This document shows, one piece after another, positions 16,181 to 23,340 of a stretch of 40,136 bases of DNA. The notes beneath the pieces were generated by a model. That model had not been told where the DNA came from, did not search any database, and was given only the letters and a program-made list of their open reading frames with translations. Source of the DNA: Ilumatobacteraceae bacterium. GTDB lineage: Bacteria; Actinomycetota; Acidimicrobiia; Acidimicrobiales; Ilumatobacteraceae. The translations under genes were made by a program, and so were the position numbers. How positions within the stretch are numbered: the first letter of the stretch is position 1; every line of letters begins with the position of its first letter. The DNA lies in NCBI GenBank assembly GCA_025463305.1, contig JAOBWK010000108.1:1-40136 (forward strand), given 5' to 3'.

Positions 16181-17245
16181 TCAGCCGGCGAGGTCGGCGA
16201 GCACGGTCGCCGCCTCGGTCATGATCCGCTCGATCAGCTCAGCGCAGGTGGGCAGGTCGTCGATGACGCCCACGACCTGGCCGCTCGCCATCACGCCGCT
16301 GTCGACCTTGCCGTCGACCAGCGCGGCCTTGAGCAGCATCGGCGTGTTCGCGGCCATCAGCATCTGCGCCCAGCTGAGGTCGCCGCTCTTGCGCATCGCC
16401 AGGCCCTCGCTGAGCATCGCCCGGTACGGGGTGTGGGTGAGCTTCTGGAACTTCAGCGCGTTGAGGGCGGCACGCGGCAGGGCGAGCAGCTTGCCGCTGC
16501 CGCTCTCGAGCTGGATGACGAGATCGGTGTTGAGCACGCGGTGGGGCACGCCGTCGACCTGCTTGCTCACCGTCGTGTCGGTGACGGCACGAGCGAGGTA
16601 GAAGTCCTTCACCGACTGCGGGACGGCGGAGTCGCTGGTGAGCAGGAACCGGGTGCCCATCGCGATGCCCGATGCCCCGTAGGCCAGCGCGGCCACCAGG
16701 CCGCGACCGTCGAAGAAGCCGCCGGCCGCGATCACGGGCACCTTGCCCGCAACCGCGTCGACGACTTGCGGGAGCAGGATCGTGGTCGGCACGGAGCCGG
16801 TGTGGCCACCACCCTCGCCACCCTGCACGAGCACGGCATCGACCCCCCACTGCAGCACCTTCTCGGCGTGGCGCTTGGCCCCGATCGACGGGATCACCAG
16901 CGCTCCCCCGTCGTGCAGCTGGGAGATCAGTGCCTCCTTCGGCGCCTGCGCGAACGACGCGACGCGCACCCCCTCGTCGATGATCAGCTTGACGCGATCG
17001 CCGACGTCGGCGGAGTCCGCGCGGAGGTTGACGCCGAACGGCTTGTCGGTGCGCGACTTCACCTCGGCGATGGCCGACTTCAGCTGCTGGAAGTCCATCG
17101 TCGCGCTCGCCAGGATGCCGAGGCCACCGGCCTTCGACGTGGCGCTGGTGAGCTTGGCGCCCGCCACCCAGCCCATGCCGGTCTGGATGATCGGGTACTC
17201 GATGCCGACGAGATCGCAGAGCGAGGTGTGCAACCGGTCCCCCAC
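16181..17245 (-). CDS. ipdC: IpdC-like flavin-dependent oxidoreductase (NPD/nitronate monooxygenase family)
   Basis: A 354-residue TIM-barrel flavoprotein. It has the opening EYPIIQTGMGWVAGAKL, the GGEGGGHTGSVPTT motif with the conserved His, AAGGFFDGRGL and GIAMGTRFL for FMN binding, and ANTPMLLKAALVDG near the end. In mycobacteria and rhodococci IpdC oxidises 5-OH-HIC-CoA in the HIP pathway, giving the unsaturated HIEC-CoA used by EchA20. Length and position right after ipdAB match that gene. The start is GTG at 17245, two bases from the ipdB stop, with a GAGG-like ribosome site in the end of ipdB. The open frame continues upstream inside ipdB, but that part is not homologous. Confidence 0.9.
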   Translation of the reverse strand: MGDRLHTSLCDLVGIEYPIIQTGMGWVAGAKLTSATSKAGGLGILASATMDFQQLKSAIAEVKSRTDKPFGVNLRADSADVGDRVKLIIDEGVRVASFAQAPKEALISQLHDGGALVIPSIGAKRHAEKVLQWGVDAVLVQGGEGGGHTGSVPTTILLPQVVDAVAGKVPVIAAGGFFDGRGLVAALAYGASGIAMGTRFLLTSDSAVPQSVKDFYLARAVTDTTVSKQVDGVPHRVLNTDLVIQLESGSGKLLALPRAALNALKFQKLTHTPYRAMLSEGLAMRKSGDLSWAQMLMAANTPMLLKAALVDGKVDSGVMASGQVVGVIDDLPTCAELIERIMTEAATVLADLAG

Positions 17246-17246
17246 G

Positions 17247-18020
17247 TCAGGACACCTCGCGGTGACGCAGGCCACGAGGATCGAGACGGTCGATGACGAC
17301 CTGCTCCTCGGCGGTGGGGGCGCGGCTGGTGGGCACATCGCCGTCGATGACGAGCTCGAAGCCAGTGGCCTCCTGCACATCGGCGACGGACACACCGGGG
17401 TGCACGCTGACGAGGCGCATCGAGTGGTCCGGTGTCTCGAAGTCGAGCACGGCGAGGTTGGTGACGACGCGGGGAAGACGATGGTGCTTGCGAGCCTGCT
17501 CGCTGAGCCCGGCGACGCTGTCGTAGCCGAGCCCGCTGACCATGTCGACCTTCGGCACGAACACCTTGGTGGTGTGCTTGGGGATGAAGAAGCTGGTCGC
17601 GTGGCTGATGGTGTTGCCCGGCCCGCCGCGCACGCCCAGCAGCTGGGCCTTGGGCTTGGCGAACGAGCCGATGATCGCGATGTTGGTGTTGCCGTAGCGG
17701 TCGATCTGGCTGGCGCCCATCATCACATGACGGCGTCCGCCCCACACCGTGTCGAACACGCTGCGGAACGGGATCCAGCCCTCGATCACCTTGTCGGTGC
17801 CGCCGATCGGCAGCTCGTTGCCGACGAAGAACGCCTCACCGTCGCTGACGAGGAGGTCGGGCTCGAACGTGCTGCGCGCCGTGCGCGCCGCGAGCGTCTG
17901 GATGGTGCCCATGCCGCTGGCGAAGATCTCGCCGTCGCCGCGGAACGCCTCGGCGGCGGCGATGACGATGACGTCGGCGAGCGCCGGAGTCGTGCTGGTC
18001 GATGTTGCGTTGTCGCTCAT
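17247..18020 (-). CDS. ipdB: COCHEA-CoA hydrolase subunit IpdB (CoA-transferase family I beta)
   Basis: A 257-residue beta subunit of the family I CoA-transferase fold. Features are LLVSDGEAFF, EGWIPFRSVFDTVWGGRRHVM, the nucleotide-loop segment GASQIDRYGNTNI, GVRGGPGNTISHATSF, and VSVHPGVSVADVQEAT at the end. In the HIP pathway IpdA and IpdB form a hydrolase that opens the last (C) ring of COCHEA-CoA. The ATG overlaps the ipdA stop as ATGA, indicating translational coupling and equal amounts of both subunits. Confidence in the specific name comes from the echA20-ipdA-ipdB-ipdC order, which is a mycobacterial hallmark. Confidence 0.92.
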   Translation of the reverse strand: MSDNATSTSTTPALADVIVIAAAEAFRGDGEIFASGMGTIQTLAARTARSTFEPDLLVSDGEAFFVGNELPIGGTDKVIEGWIPFRSVFDTVWGGRRHVMMGASQIDRYGNTNIAIIGSFAKPKAQLLGVRGGPGNTISHATSFFIPKHTTKVFVPKVDMVSGLGYDSVAGLSEQARKHHRLPRVVTNLAVLDFETPDHSMRLVSVHPGVSVADVQEATGFELVIDGDVPTSRAPTAEEQVVIDRLDPRGLRHREVS

Positions 18021-18889
18021 TGTTCGGCCTTCCACTGCTGCACGGCGGACTGGTAGTCGGACTCGCCGCCGGAGAGGAAGCGCTGCTCGAACGTGGCCCA
18101 GTCGTCGGGGTTGACGGCTGCGGTGGCGTAGGCCTTCTGGAACTTCTCATCGCGGCCGTAGTCGGGCTCGCACGTCGTGAAGTGCGCACCGTTCGGCGCT
18201 TCGATCACGCCGTCGACCATGCTGCGGTTGATCCGGAGGGTGTGGAACGTGCCCTCTTTCAGCAGATCGGCCGAGTCGACGATCTTCTCGCAGCTGAGGA
18301 ACCGGTGGCCCGGATCGCAGGCGCCGAGGACCAGGTCGTCGAAGTACAGATCGGGCCCGAGGAACTGGGCGTTGCCGCTCGCATCGCTGCGGTTGAGGTG
18401 CACGAACGCCGCATCGAGGCGGATCGCCGGCACGGCGAGCAGCTCCTCGCCGTCGGCGTAGGGCGAGGTCACCGTGCGCAGGCCCGGGTTGACGTCCATC
18501 ACGCCTGATCCCAACCCGGCGCGGGTCGGCAGGAACGGCAGGCGCAGCGAGCCGGCGTACAGGCCCCACTGGAGCATGCCCTCGTCGTACTCGACGGGTT
18601 CGGCGATGGAGCCGCTCTGGCGGGCGGCCCGCCAGTGGGGCTCGAGCGCGATGGAGTCGAGCGACACGAAGCCGTAGATGATCTTGCGGATCTTGCCGGC
18701 GGCCGCGAGCAGGCCGACGTCGGGCCCGCCGTAGGACACGATGGTGAGGTCCTTCACGTCGGAGCGGAGTAGGGCACGCACCAGGCTCATCGGCTTGCGC
18801 CTGCTGCCCCAGCCGCCGATGCCGATGGTCATCCCGTCGGACAGCGTGGCAACCGCCTCGTCCTCGGTCATCCGCTTGTCGCGCCCCAT
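18017..18889 (-). CDS. ipdA: COCHEA-CoA hydrolase subunit IpdA (CoA-transferase family I alpha)
   Basis: A 290-residue alpha subunit. The N-terminal TIGIGGWGSRRKPMSLVRAL is the CoA-transferase alpha motif, and IVSYGGPDVGLL follows. Glu103 in YDEGMLQWGLYAGSLRLPF is the probable catalytic glutamate, by comparison with the essential Glu reported in mycobacterial IpdA. LPTRAGLGSGVM and DLVLGACDPGHRFLSCEK are further family blocks. With IpdB it hydrolyses a carbocyclic ring C-C bond in COCHEA-CoA rather than moving CoA between acids. The ATG shares one base with the echA20 stop (TGATG), and the gene ends in an ATGA overlap with ipdB. Confidence 0.92.
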   Translation of the reverse strand: MGRDKRMTEDEAVATLSDGMTIGIGGWGSRRKPMSLVRALLRSDVKDLTIVSYGGPDVGLLAAAGKIRKIIYGFVSLDSIALEPHWRAARQSGSIAEPVEYDEGMLQWGLYAGSLRLPFLPTRAGLGSGVMDVNPGLRTVTSPYADGEELLAVPAIRLDAAFVHLNRSDASGNAQFLGPDLYFDDLVLGACDPGHRFLSCEKIVDSADLLKEGTFHTLRINRSMVDGVIEAPNGAHFTTCEPDYGRDEKFQKAYATAAVNPDDWATFEQRFLSGGESDYQSAVQQWKAEQ

Positions 18890-19665
18890 CAGTTGGCTCC
18901 CTGTGCCTTGTTCGAATCGGCCTTGTTCGTTCCGGAGAAGTCGTCGCGCAGCTCGTCGGCGACACCGGACAGGTTGAGCTCGAACGTGAAGCCCTGCTCG
19001 AACCGGTAGCTCTTCTTGACGTCCCAGAGGTCGATGCCGTTGAGGCTCTCCTTGGCGGCGCGGATCACGATCGGCGACTTGTCGGCGATCTGGTGGGCGA
19101 CGGCGAACGCCGCGTCGCGCAGCTCGGCGCGGGGCACGACCTGGAGCACGCTGCCGAAGGCGTGGAGCTCCTGCGCTGTGGCCGTCGCCGACGTGTAGAC
19201 CATCGCCCGCATCTTGTGCTGCGGCACCAGCCGGGACAGGTGGGTGGCGGCGCCGAGCGCGCCACGATCGACCTCGGGGAGCCCGAAGTAGGCGTCGTCG
19301 CTGGCGATGATGATGTCGGAGTTGCCGACCAGGCCGATGCCGCCGCCGACGCAGAAGCCGTTGACCGCGGTGATGACGGGCACGGGGCAGTCGTACACCG
19401 CGGCGAACGCGGCGTAGCAGCCCTTGTTGGCGCCGATCAGTGCGTCGAAGCCGGTGGTGTTCTGCATCTCCTTGATGTCGACGCCGGCGTTGAAGCCCTT
19501 GCCTTCGGCGCGCAGCACCACCGCCCGCGTCGCCGTGTCACGACCGGCCGCCGTCACGGCGTCGGCCAGCTCGAACCATTGCGCCACTGTGAGCGCGTTC
19601 ACCTTCGGGCAGTCGACGACGACCTCGGCCACCCCGCGCTCGTCCGTCTGTGTGGAAATCCCCAT
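18889..19665 (-). CDS. echA20: EchA20-like HIEC-CoA hydrolase (crotonase family)
   Basis: A 258-residue crotonase. The first oxyanion-hole segment is KGFNAGVDIKEMQ and the second is NGFCVGGGIGLVGNSDIIIAS. FGLPEVDRGALGAATHLSRLVPQH is followed by the long RFEQGFTFELNLSGVADE tail that marks EchA20 rather than generic enoyl-CoA hydratases. In mycobacteria EchA20 hydrolyses ring D of HIEC-CoA to give COCHEA-CoA, the substrate of IpdAB. It is the first gene of the seven-gene operon. ATG at 19665 is chosen because a TAAGGT box sits seven bases upstream; an in-frame ATG at 19686 would lie in the operator palindrome. Confidence 0.92.
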   Translation of the reverse strand: MGISTQTDERGVAEVVVDCPKVNALTVAQWFELADAVTAAGRDTATRAVVLRAEGKGFNAGVDIKEMQNTTGFDALIGANKGCYAAFAAVYDCPVPVITAVNGFCVGGGIGLVGNSDIIIASDDAYFGLPEVDRGALGAATHLSRLVPQHKMRAMVYTSATATAQELHAFGSVLQVVPRAELRDAAFAVAHQIADKSPIVIRAAKESLNGIDLWDVKKSYRFEQGFTFELNLSGVADELRDDFSGTNKADSNKAQGAN

Positions 19666-19672
19666 CCTGGCG

Positions 19673-19678
19673 ACCTTA
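19673..19678 (-). promoter_or_regulatory. -10 box (TAAGGT) of the echA20-ipd operon
   Basis: On the minus strand TAAGGT ends seven bases before the echA20 ATG. A CTGACG hexamer, near the TTGACA consensus, lies 17 bases further upstream inside the palindrome at 19685-19703, giving a well-spaced promoter. Confidence 0.6.
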
Positions 19679-19684
19679 GTGGGC

Positions 19685-19703
19685 ATCTGACGGCGCGTCA
19701 GAT
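19685..19703. promoter_or_regulatory. Perfect palindrome, candidate repressor operator for both divergent promoters
   Basis: ATCTGACG-GCG-CGTCAGAT is a perfect inverted repeat of 8+8 bases with a 3-base centre. It is nearly centred between the two opposing -10 boxes (19673-19678 and 19713-19718) and covers both -35 regions. The size fits a TetR-type dimer site. It does not match the KstR2 box I remember (CAAG..CTTG), so a different regulator may be used. No regulator gene is in the window. Confidence 0.65.
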
Positions 19704-19712
19704 TCGAGTCGC

Positions 19713-19718
19713 TACGCT
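19713..19718 (+). promoter_or_regulatory. -10 box (TACGCT) of the divergent SDR gene
   Basis: TACGCT ends seven bases before the ATG at 19726, so the mRNA is probably leaderless. Confidence 0.55.
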
Positions 19719-19725
19719 GCCCCGC

Positions 19726-20481
19726 ATGGCGATCACGATCGACTTCACGGGCATGGTCGTGCTCGTCACCGGTGGCACCAAAGGCGTCGGCCGCGGCATC
19801 GCCCAGCGCTTCGACGAGGCGGGCGCGACGGTCGTCGTGTGCGCGCGCAAGCCCGTCGACGACCTCCCCACCGCCTGGCAGTTCTTCCCGGCCGACCTGC
19901 GCGACGGCGCGGCGGCGTTCGCGGTGATCGACGCCGTCGTCGCCGCGAACGGCCGGCTCGACGTGCTCGTCAACAACGCCGGCGGCTCACCGCCGGTCGA
20001 CACCGCCACCGTCGTGCCGCGCATCACCGAGCGCCTCGTGCAGCTCAACCTGCTCGCGGCCATCTATTGCAGCCAGCAGGCCAACCACCACATGCAGCAG
20101 CAGGACTCCGGCGGCTCGATCATCAACATCTCCAGCGTGTGCGGGTCCCGTCCCTCCCCCGGCACGGCCGCGTACGGGGCGGCCAAGGCAGGGCTCAACA
20201 ACTACTCGAACACCACGGCGTTGGAGTGGGCCCCGAAGGTGCGCGTCAACGCGATCACCGCCGGGATGATCCGCACCGAGCAGGCCCACCTGTTCTACGG
20301 CGACGAGGCCGGCATCGCCGCGGTCGGCGCCACCGTGCCGCTCGGTCGGCTCGCGCTGCCCACCGAGATCGGCGACGTGTGCGTGTACCTCGCATCGCCG
20401 CTCGCCAGCTACGTCAGCGGCGCGAACATCGCCGCCCACGGCGGCGGCGAGTCCCCCGCCTTCCTCGACGCCGCCACCTGA
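19726..20481 (+). CDS. SDR divergent from echA20 (resembles mycobacterial Rv3549c)
   Basis: A 251-residue classical SDR. It has TGGTKGVG for cofactor binding, NNAGGSPPVDTATVVPR, the catalytic Ser in NISSVCGSRPSPGTAAYGAAKAG, and Tyr and Lys in YGAAK. VRVNAITAGMIRTEQAHLFYGD and HGGGESPAFLDAA at the end are unusual, specific blocks that I recall from mycobacterial Rv3549c. That gene is also divergent from echA20, so both sequence and gene order match. It very likely acts on a cyclic or ring-opened steroid CoA thioester; the precise step is not settled. The ATG is fixed by the TACGCT box. It converges with an MFS gene, with two palindromic repeats between them. Confidence 0.88.
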   Translation: MAITIDFTGMVVLVTGGTKGVGRGIAQRFDEAGATVVVCARKPVDDLPTAWQFFPADLRDGAAAFAVIDAVVAANGRLDVLVNNAGGSPPVDTATVVPRITERLVQLNLLAAIYCSQQANHHMQQQDSGGSIINISSVCGSRPSPGTAAYGAAKAGLNNYSNTTALEWAPKVRVNAITAGMIRTEQAHLFYGDEAGIAAVGATVPLGRLALPTEIGDVCVYLASPLASYVSGANIAAHGGGESPAFLDAAT

Positions 20482-20499
20482 GGTTCGACCGCGCTCCGA

Positions 20500-20545
20500 C
20501 CGACCGCGGCATGTCGTCTGCGGGACGACATCACGCGGTCAGTGA
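20500..20545. repeat. Palindromic element, copy B
   Basis: This 46-base unit is identical to copy C 61 bases later. Arms GACCGCGGCATGTCGTC (20502-20518) and GACGACATCACGCGGTC (20524-20540) pair at 15 of 17 positions around TGCGG. It lies 18 bases after the SDR stop. Confidence 0.8.
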
Positions 20546-20560
20546 GTCGACCGTCGAGGT

Positions 20561-20606
20561 CCGACCGCGGCATGTCGTCTGCGGGACGACATCACGCGGT
20601 CAGTGA
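20561..20606. repeat. Palindromic element, copy C (contains MFS stop codon)
   Basis: Exact repeat of copy B. Its right arm encodes, on the minus strand, the last codons of the MFS gene (Ser-Leu-Thr-Ala-stop), so the gene's end has been taken from the repeat. The core is shared with copy A at 2845-2881. Confidence 0.8.
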
Positions 20607-21785
20607 TGGTGCTGCGGCGGCCGGCGCGGGACCCGGGCCGGGGCGGGAGGCGTTGAGGGTGCGGCGGACGACGAGCAGCCAGGCGGTGGCGGCGCCCGAG
20701 GCGACGAGCACCGCGAGCGGCATCGCGCTGCTCGAGCCGTCGAGCAGCTGGCCGATCAGGAACGGCAGCGCGAGCCCACCGATGCCCGAGGAGCTGACGA
20801 ACCACGACGTCGCCCGGCCGGACAGCGTGATCCGCTCCTCCGCGTAGGCGATCATCGTCGCGAACTGTGGCGCGACGGCGATCCCGATCAGCGGCGTGGT
20901 CACCCACACCAACGCCGGCGAGCCGTTCGCGATCGCCATCACCAGCAGCAGGCCCACCGTCAGCAGGCACGACGCTGCCAGCATCGCGCCGGTGCGGACG
21001 TGCTTGGCGAGCACCACGGCCAGCAGCCGCCCGAGCGTGAACGACAGCCAGAACACGGTGTTCAGCCATGTCGCCGCGTTGCGGCCGGGCAGGTGGATGC
21101 CCTGCGCGTAGGTGGTGATCCAGCCGCTGAAGCCGATCTCCACGCCGACGTACAGGAAGAAGAAGATGCCGATCACGGCGAGGATCCGCGTGGGCGTCTG
21201 CGGTGCGTGCGGGTCGCCGCCGTCGGGCGTCGTGTGCACCGGCGCTTGGTGAACGAGCATCACGATCGCGACGACCACGGCGTAGATCGCGATCACCGTG
21301 GTCACGACGAGCAGCCCGTGGCTCCACGCCAACGAGCGGTTGACGAGGCCCGGCACGAGCAGCGCCCCGATCCCGAAGAACAGGTGCAGACCGTTGAGCA
21401 GGCGGATCGAACCGGTGCGCCGAGAGTGCCAGACGACGAGCGTGTTGCCACCGACGTCGACGCACGCGCAGAACACGCCGACGAACGCGACGGGGATCGT
21501 CAGCAACGCGACGCTCGTCACGTGCGGGATCACCAGCGATGCGGCCGCGATGCCGACCAGTCCCGCAGCGATGCCCCGGTGGCCGGCGCCGCGGTCGTAC
21601 AGCCGCCCGCACGACAGCGCACCCACGAGGTAGCCGAGCGACTGGGCGACGAACAGCACGCCGATCTCGCCGGTCGACACGTGCGCCCGGCCGCGCAGGA
21701 AGGTCAGCGACGGTCCGAGCAGGCTCAGCGACATGCCGAGCGCGATGAACGCCGCCAGGTACGGCCAGCCGGCCGTCCGCCTCAT
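20592..21785 (-). CDS. MFS transporter (FucP/sugar-type-like)
   Basis: A 397-residue major facilitator protein with about 12 hydrophobic helices. The N-terminal half has GRLYDRGAGHRG, an MFS loop-2 motif (G-x3-D-R-G). There is a cytoplasmic central loop (QAPVHTTPDGGDPHAPQTP), and a second-half YVGVEIGFSGWITTYAQG helix that recalls the FucP/sugar and AraJ-like groups. The C-terminal tail is Ala/Pro-rich and ends within a palindromic repeat, which suggests the repeat inserted at the gene's end. Substrate unknown. It lies 32 bases downstream of the carboxyltransferase gene on the same strand, so it may move a substrate or product of that enzyme. Confidence 0.85.
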   Translation of the reverse strand: MRRTAGWPYLAAFIALGMSLSLLGPSLTFLRGRAHVSTGEIGVLFVAQSLGYLVGALSCGRLYDRGAGHRGIAAGLVGIAAASLVIPHVTSVALLTIPVAFVGVFCACVDVGGNTLVVWHSRRTGSIRLLNGLHLFFGIGALLVPGLVNRSLAWSHGLLVVTTVIAIYAVVVAIVMLVHQAPVHTTPDGGDPHAPQTPTRILAVIGIFFFLYVGVEIGFSGWITTYAQGIHLPGRNAATWLNTVFWLSFTLGRLLAVVLAKHVRTGAMLAASCLLTVGLLLVMAIANGSPALVWVTTPLIGIAVAPQFATMIAYAEERITLSGRATSWFVSSSGIGGLALPFLIGQLLDGSSSAMPLAVLVASGAATAWLLVVRRTLNASRPGPGPAPAAAAPSLTA

Positions 21786-21817
21786 GGGCGCATCATCGTC
21801 GGGACGTCATCGTCGGA

Positions 21818-23287
21818 TCACGGGCGCTGGCCGTGGTGGCCCGGCGAGAGCCGCCCCGACGCGAGGCGGAGCGAATCGATCAGCGCCTGGCGGAGATCGT
21901 CGGGATGGACGACCTCGTCGTAGCTCAGCGTGTCGGCCTGGCGCCACGGCCCGCCGCGCTCGAGCTCGACGAGCTTCTCGCGCGTCGCATCGTCGGCGGC
22001 GATCGCGTCGGCGCCGCCGCGGGCCGGCATCGCGCCGACGGTCGCATCGGGCAGGGCGAGCGTGACGGTCTGGTGGCCGTACGGGTTCTGGCCCATCATC
22101 GAGCTGCCGAACCCGTATGCCTTGCGCATCGTGACGTGCAGCTTCGGATGCGGATGGCGGTGTTGGGCGACGAACATGTTGGCCGCGGCCCGCAACGCGC
22201 CGGCCTTCTCGGCGGCGGCACCGGGGAGCACGCCGGGGTTGTCGGCGAGCTGGATCAGCGGGAGGCCGCGCGAGCCGGCGAGCCCGATGAAGCGCTCGGC
22301 CTTTCGCGCCGCGTCGGCGTCGAGCGCTCCCCCGCGCACCAGCGGCTGGTTGGCGACGACGGCGACGGTGACACCGGCGAGGCGGGCGAACGCCGTGATC
22401 AGCGACGCGCCGTAGCGCTCCTGCATCACGAGCACGGAGTCGGCGTCGAACAGCGCGGCCAGCACCAAGCGCATGTCGTACGGGGCGCGCTGGTTGGCCG
22501 GGATCAGCTGGGTCAGCGAGCGCTGCTCGCTCGGCTCCACCGGCTCGACGATCCACTCCAGCGAGAGCAGGCGGCGGACGAGCGCGAGCGCCTCGCGGTC
22601 GTCGGCCGCACCGAGGTCGCCCACACCCGATGCGAGGTGCACCTCGCTGCCGCCGAGTGTCTCCTTGTCGATCTGCTCGCCGGTCGCGGCGGCGACGAGC
22701 GGAGGTCCGGCCACGAACAGCTGACCCTGGCCCTCGACCATGATGATGGTGTCGCACAGCGGCGCGGTCAGCGCGCCGTGGCCGGCCGACGCACCGTGCA
22801 CGACGGCGATCGTCGGCACCCTGCCGATCAGATCGGCCATCAGCGCGAGGTCACCGGGCGCCGGTCGGTGGCGCTCCATCGCCGAGCTGACACGGTGACC
22901 GGCGCCGTCGAGCAGCATCACCAGCGGCACGCCCTCCTGCAGCGCGAGCGCGGCGAGCCGGGCCCGCTTCGAGCTGCCGGCAGACCCGATCGAGCCGCCC
23001 TGCACGGTGGCGTCCTCGGCGCCGACCAGCACAGGGCGGCCGTCGATGGTGCCGTGGCCGGCGAGGAGCGCATCGCGCGGCGCCTCGATCGCCAGCCCGG
23101 TGAACGTGCCGATCTCGCGAAACGTGCCCGGGTCGAGCAGTTCGTGCACTCGCTCGATCGCGGTGAGCGCGCCCTTGGCGTGGAGGCGGTCGATGCGCAT
23201 CTGGCCACCCATGCCGTGCGCGATCTCCGTGTGCCGGTCGAACCGCTCCAGCAGTTCGTCCCAGCCGTCCAGTTGTTCATTCGTCAC
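21818..23287 (-). CDS. Acyl-CoA carboxylase, carboxyltransferase (beta) subunit
   Basis: A 489-residue carboxyltransferase of the biotin-dependent acyl-CoA carboxylase family. It has an N-terminal RIDRLHAKGALTAIERVHELL, the acyl-CoA pocket GSIGSAGSSKRARLAALALQ, and VVHGASAGHGALTAPLCD. The C-terminal half has NQPLVRGGALDADAARKAERF and LIQLADNPGVLPG. It would move carboxyl from biotin to an acyl-CoA. No biotin carboxylase or BCCP gene is next to it, so it must borrow an alpha subunit or do something else, such as decarboxylation. GTG start at 23287 has a GGAGG ribosome site seven bases upstream. It is divergent from the aminotransferase operon across 53 bases. Confidence 0.87.
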   Translation of the reverse strand: MTNEQLDGWDELLERFDRHTEIAHGMGGQMRIDRLHAKGALTAIERVHELLDPGTFREIGTFTGLAIEAPRDALLAGHGTIDGRPVLVGAEDATVQGGSIGSAGSSKRARLAALALQEGVPLVMLLDGAGHRVSSAMERHRPAPGDLALMADLIGRVPTIAVVHGASAGHGALTAPLCDTIIMVEGQGQLFVAGPPLVAAATGEQIDKETLGGSEVHLASGVGDLGAADDREALALVRRLLSLEWIVEPVEPSEQRSLTQLIPANQRAPYDMRLVLAALFDADSVLVMQERYGASLITAFARLAGVTVAVVANQPLVRGGALDADAARKAERFIGLAGSRGLPLIQLADNPGVLPGAAAEKAGALRAAANMFVAQHRHPHPKLHVTMRKAYGFGSSMMGQNPYGHQTVTLALPDATVGAMPARGGADAIAADDATREKLVELERGGPWRQADTLSYDEVVHPDDLRQALIDSLRLASGRLSPGHHGQRP

Positions 23288-23328
23288 AGGGGTGCCTCCG
23301 TCGGCCGATGGTACCCACCGGCGCGTGC

Positions 23329-23334
23329 CAGTAT
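23329..23334 (+). promoter_or_regulatory. Possible -10 box (CAGTAT) of the aminotransferase operon
   Basis: CAGTAT, with A2 and T6 conserved, ends six bases before the GTG at 23341, again implying a leaderless start. Confidence 0.35.
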
Positions 23335-23340
23335 CGGAAC

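Noticed and set aside
19666..19725. A KstR2-type operator between echA20 and the SDR
   Set aside because: No CAAG..CTTG arrangement is present; the only palindrome is ATCTGACG-GCG-CGTCAGAT.
20480..20606. A two-unit CRISPR in the SDR/MFS gap
   Set aside because: Only two units, a 15-base spacer, strong internal palindrome, and no cas genes; a REP-like element fits better.
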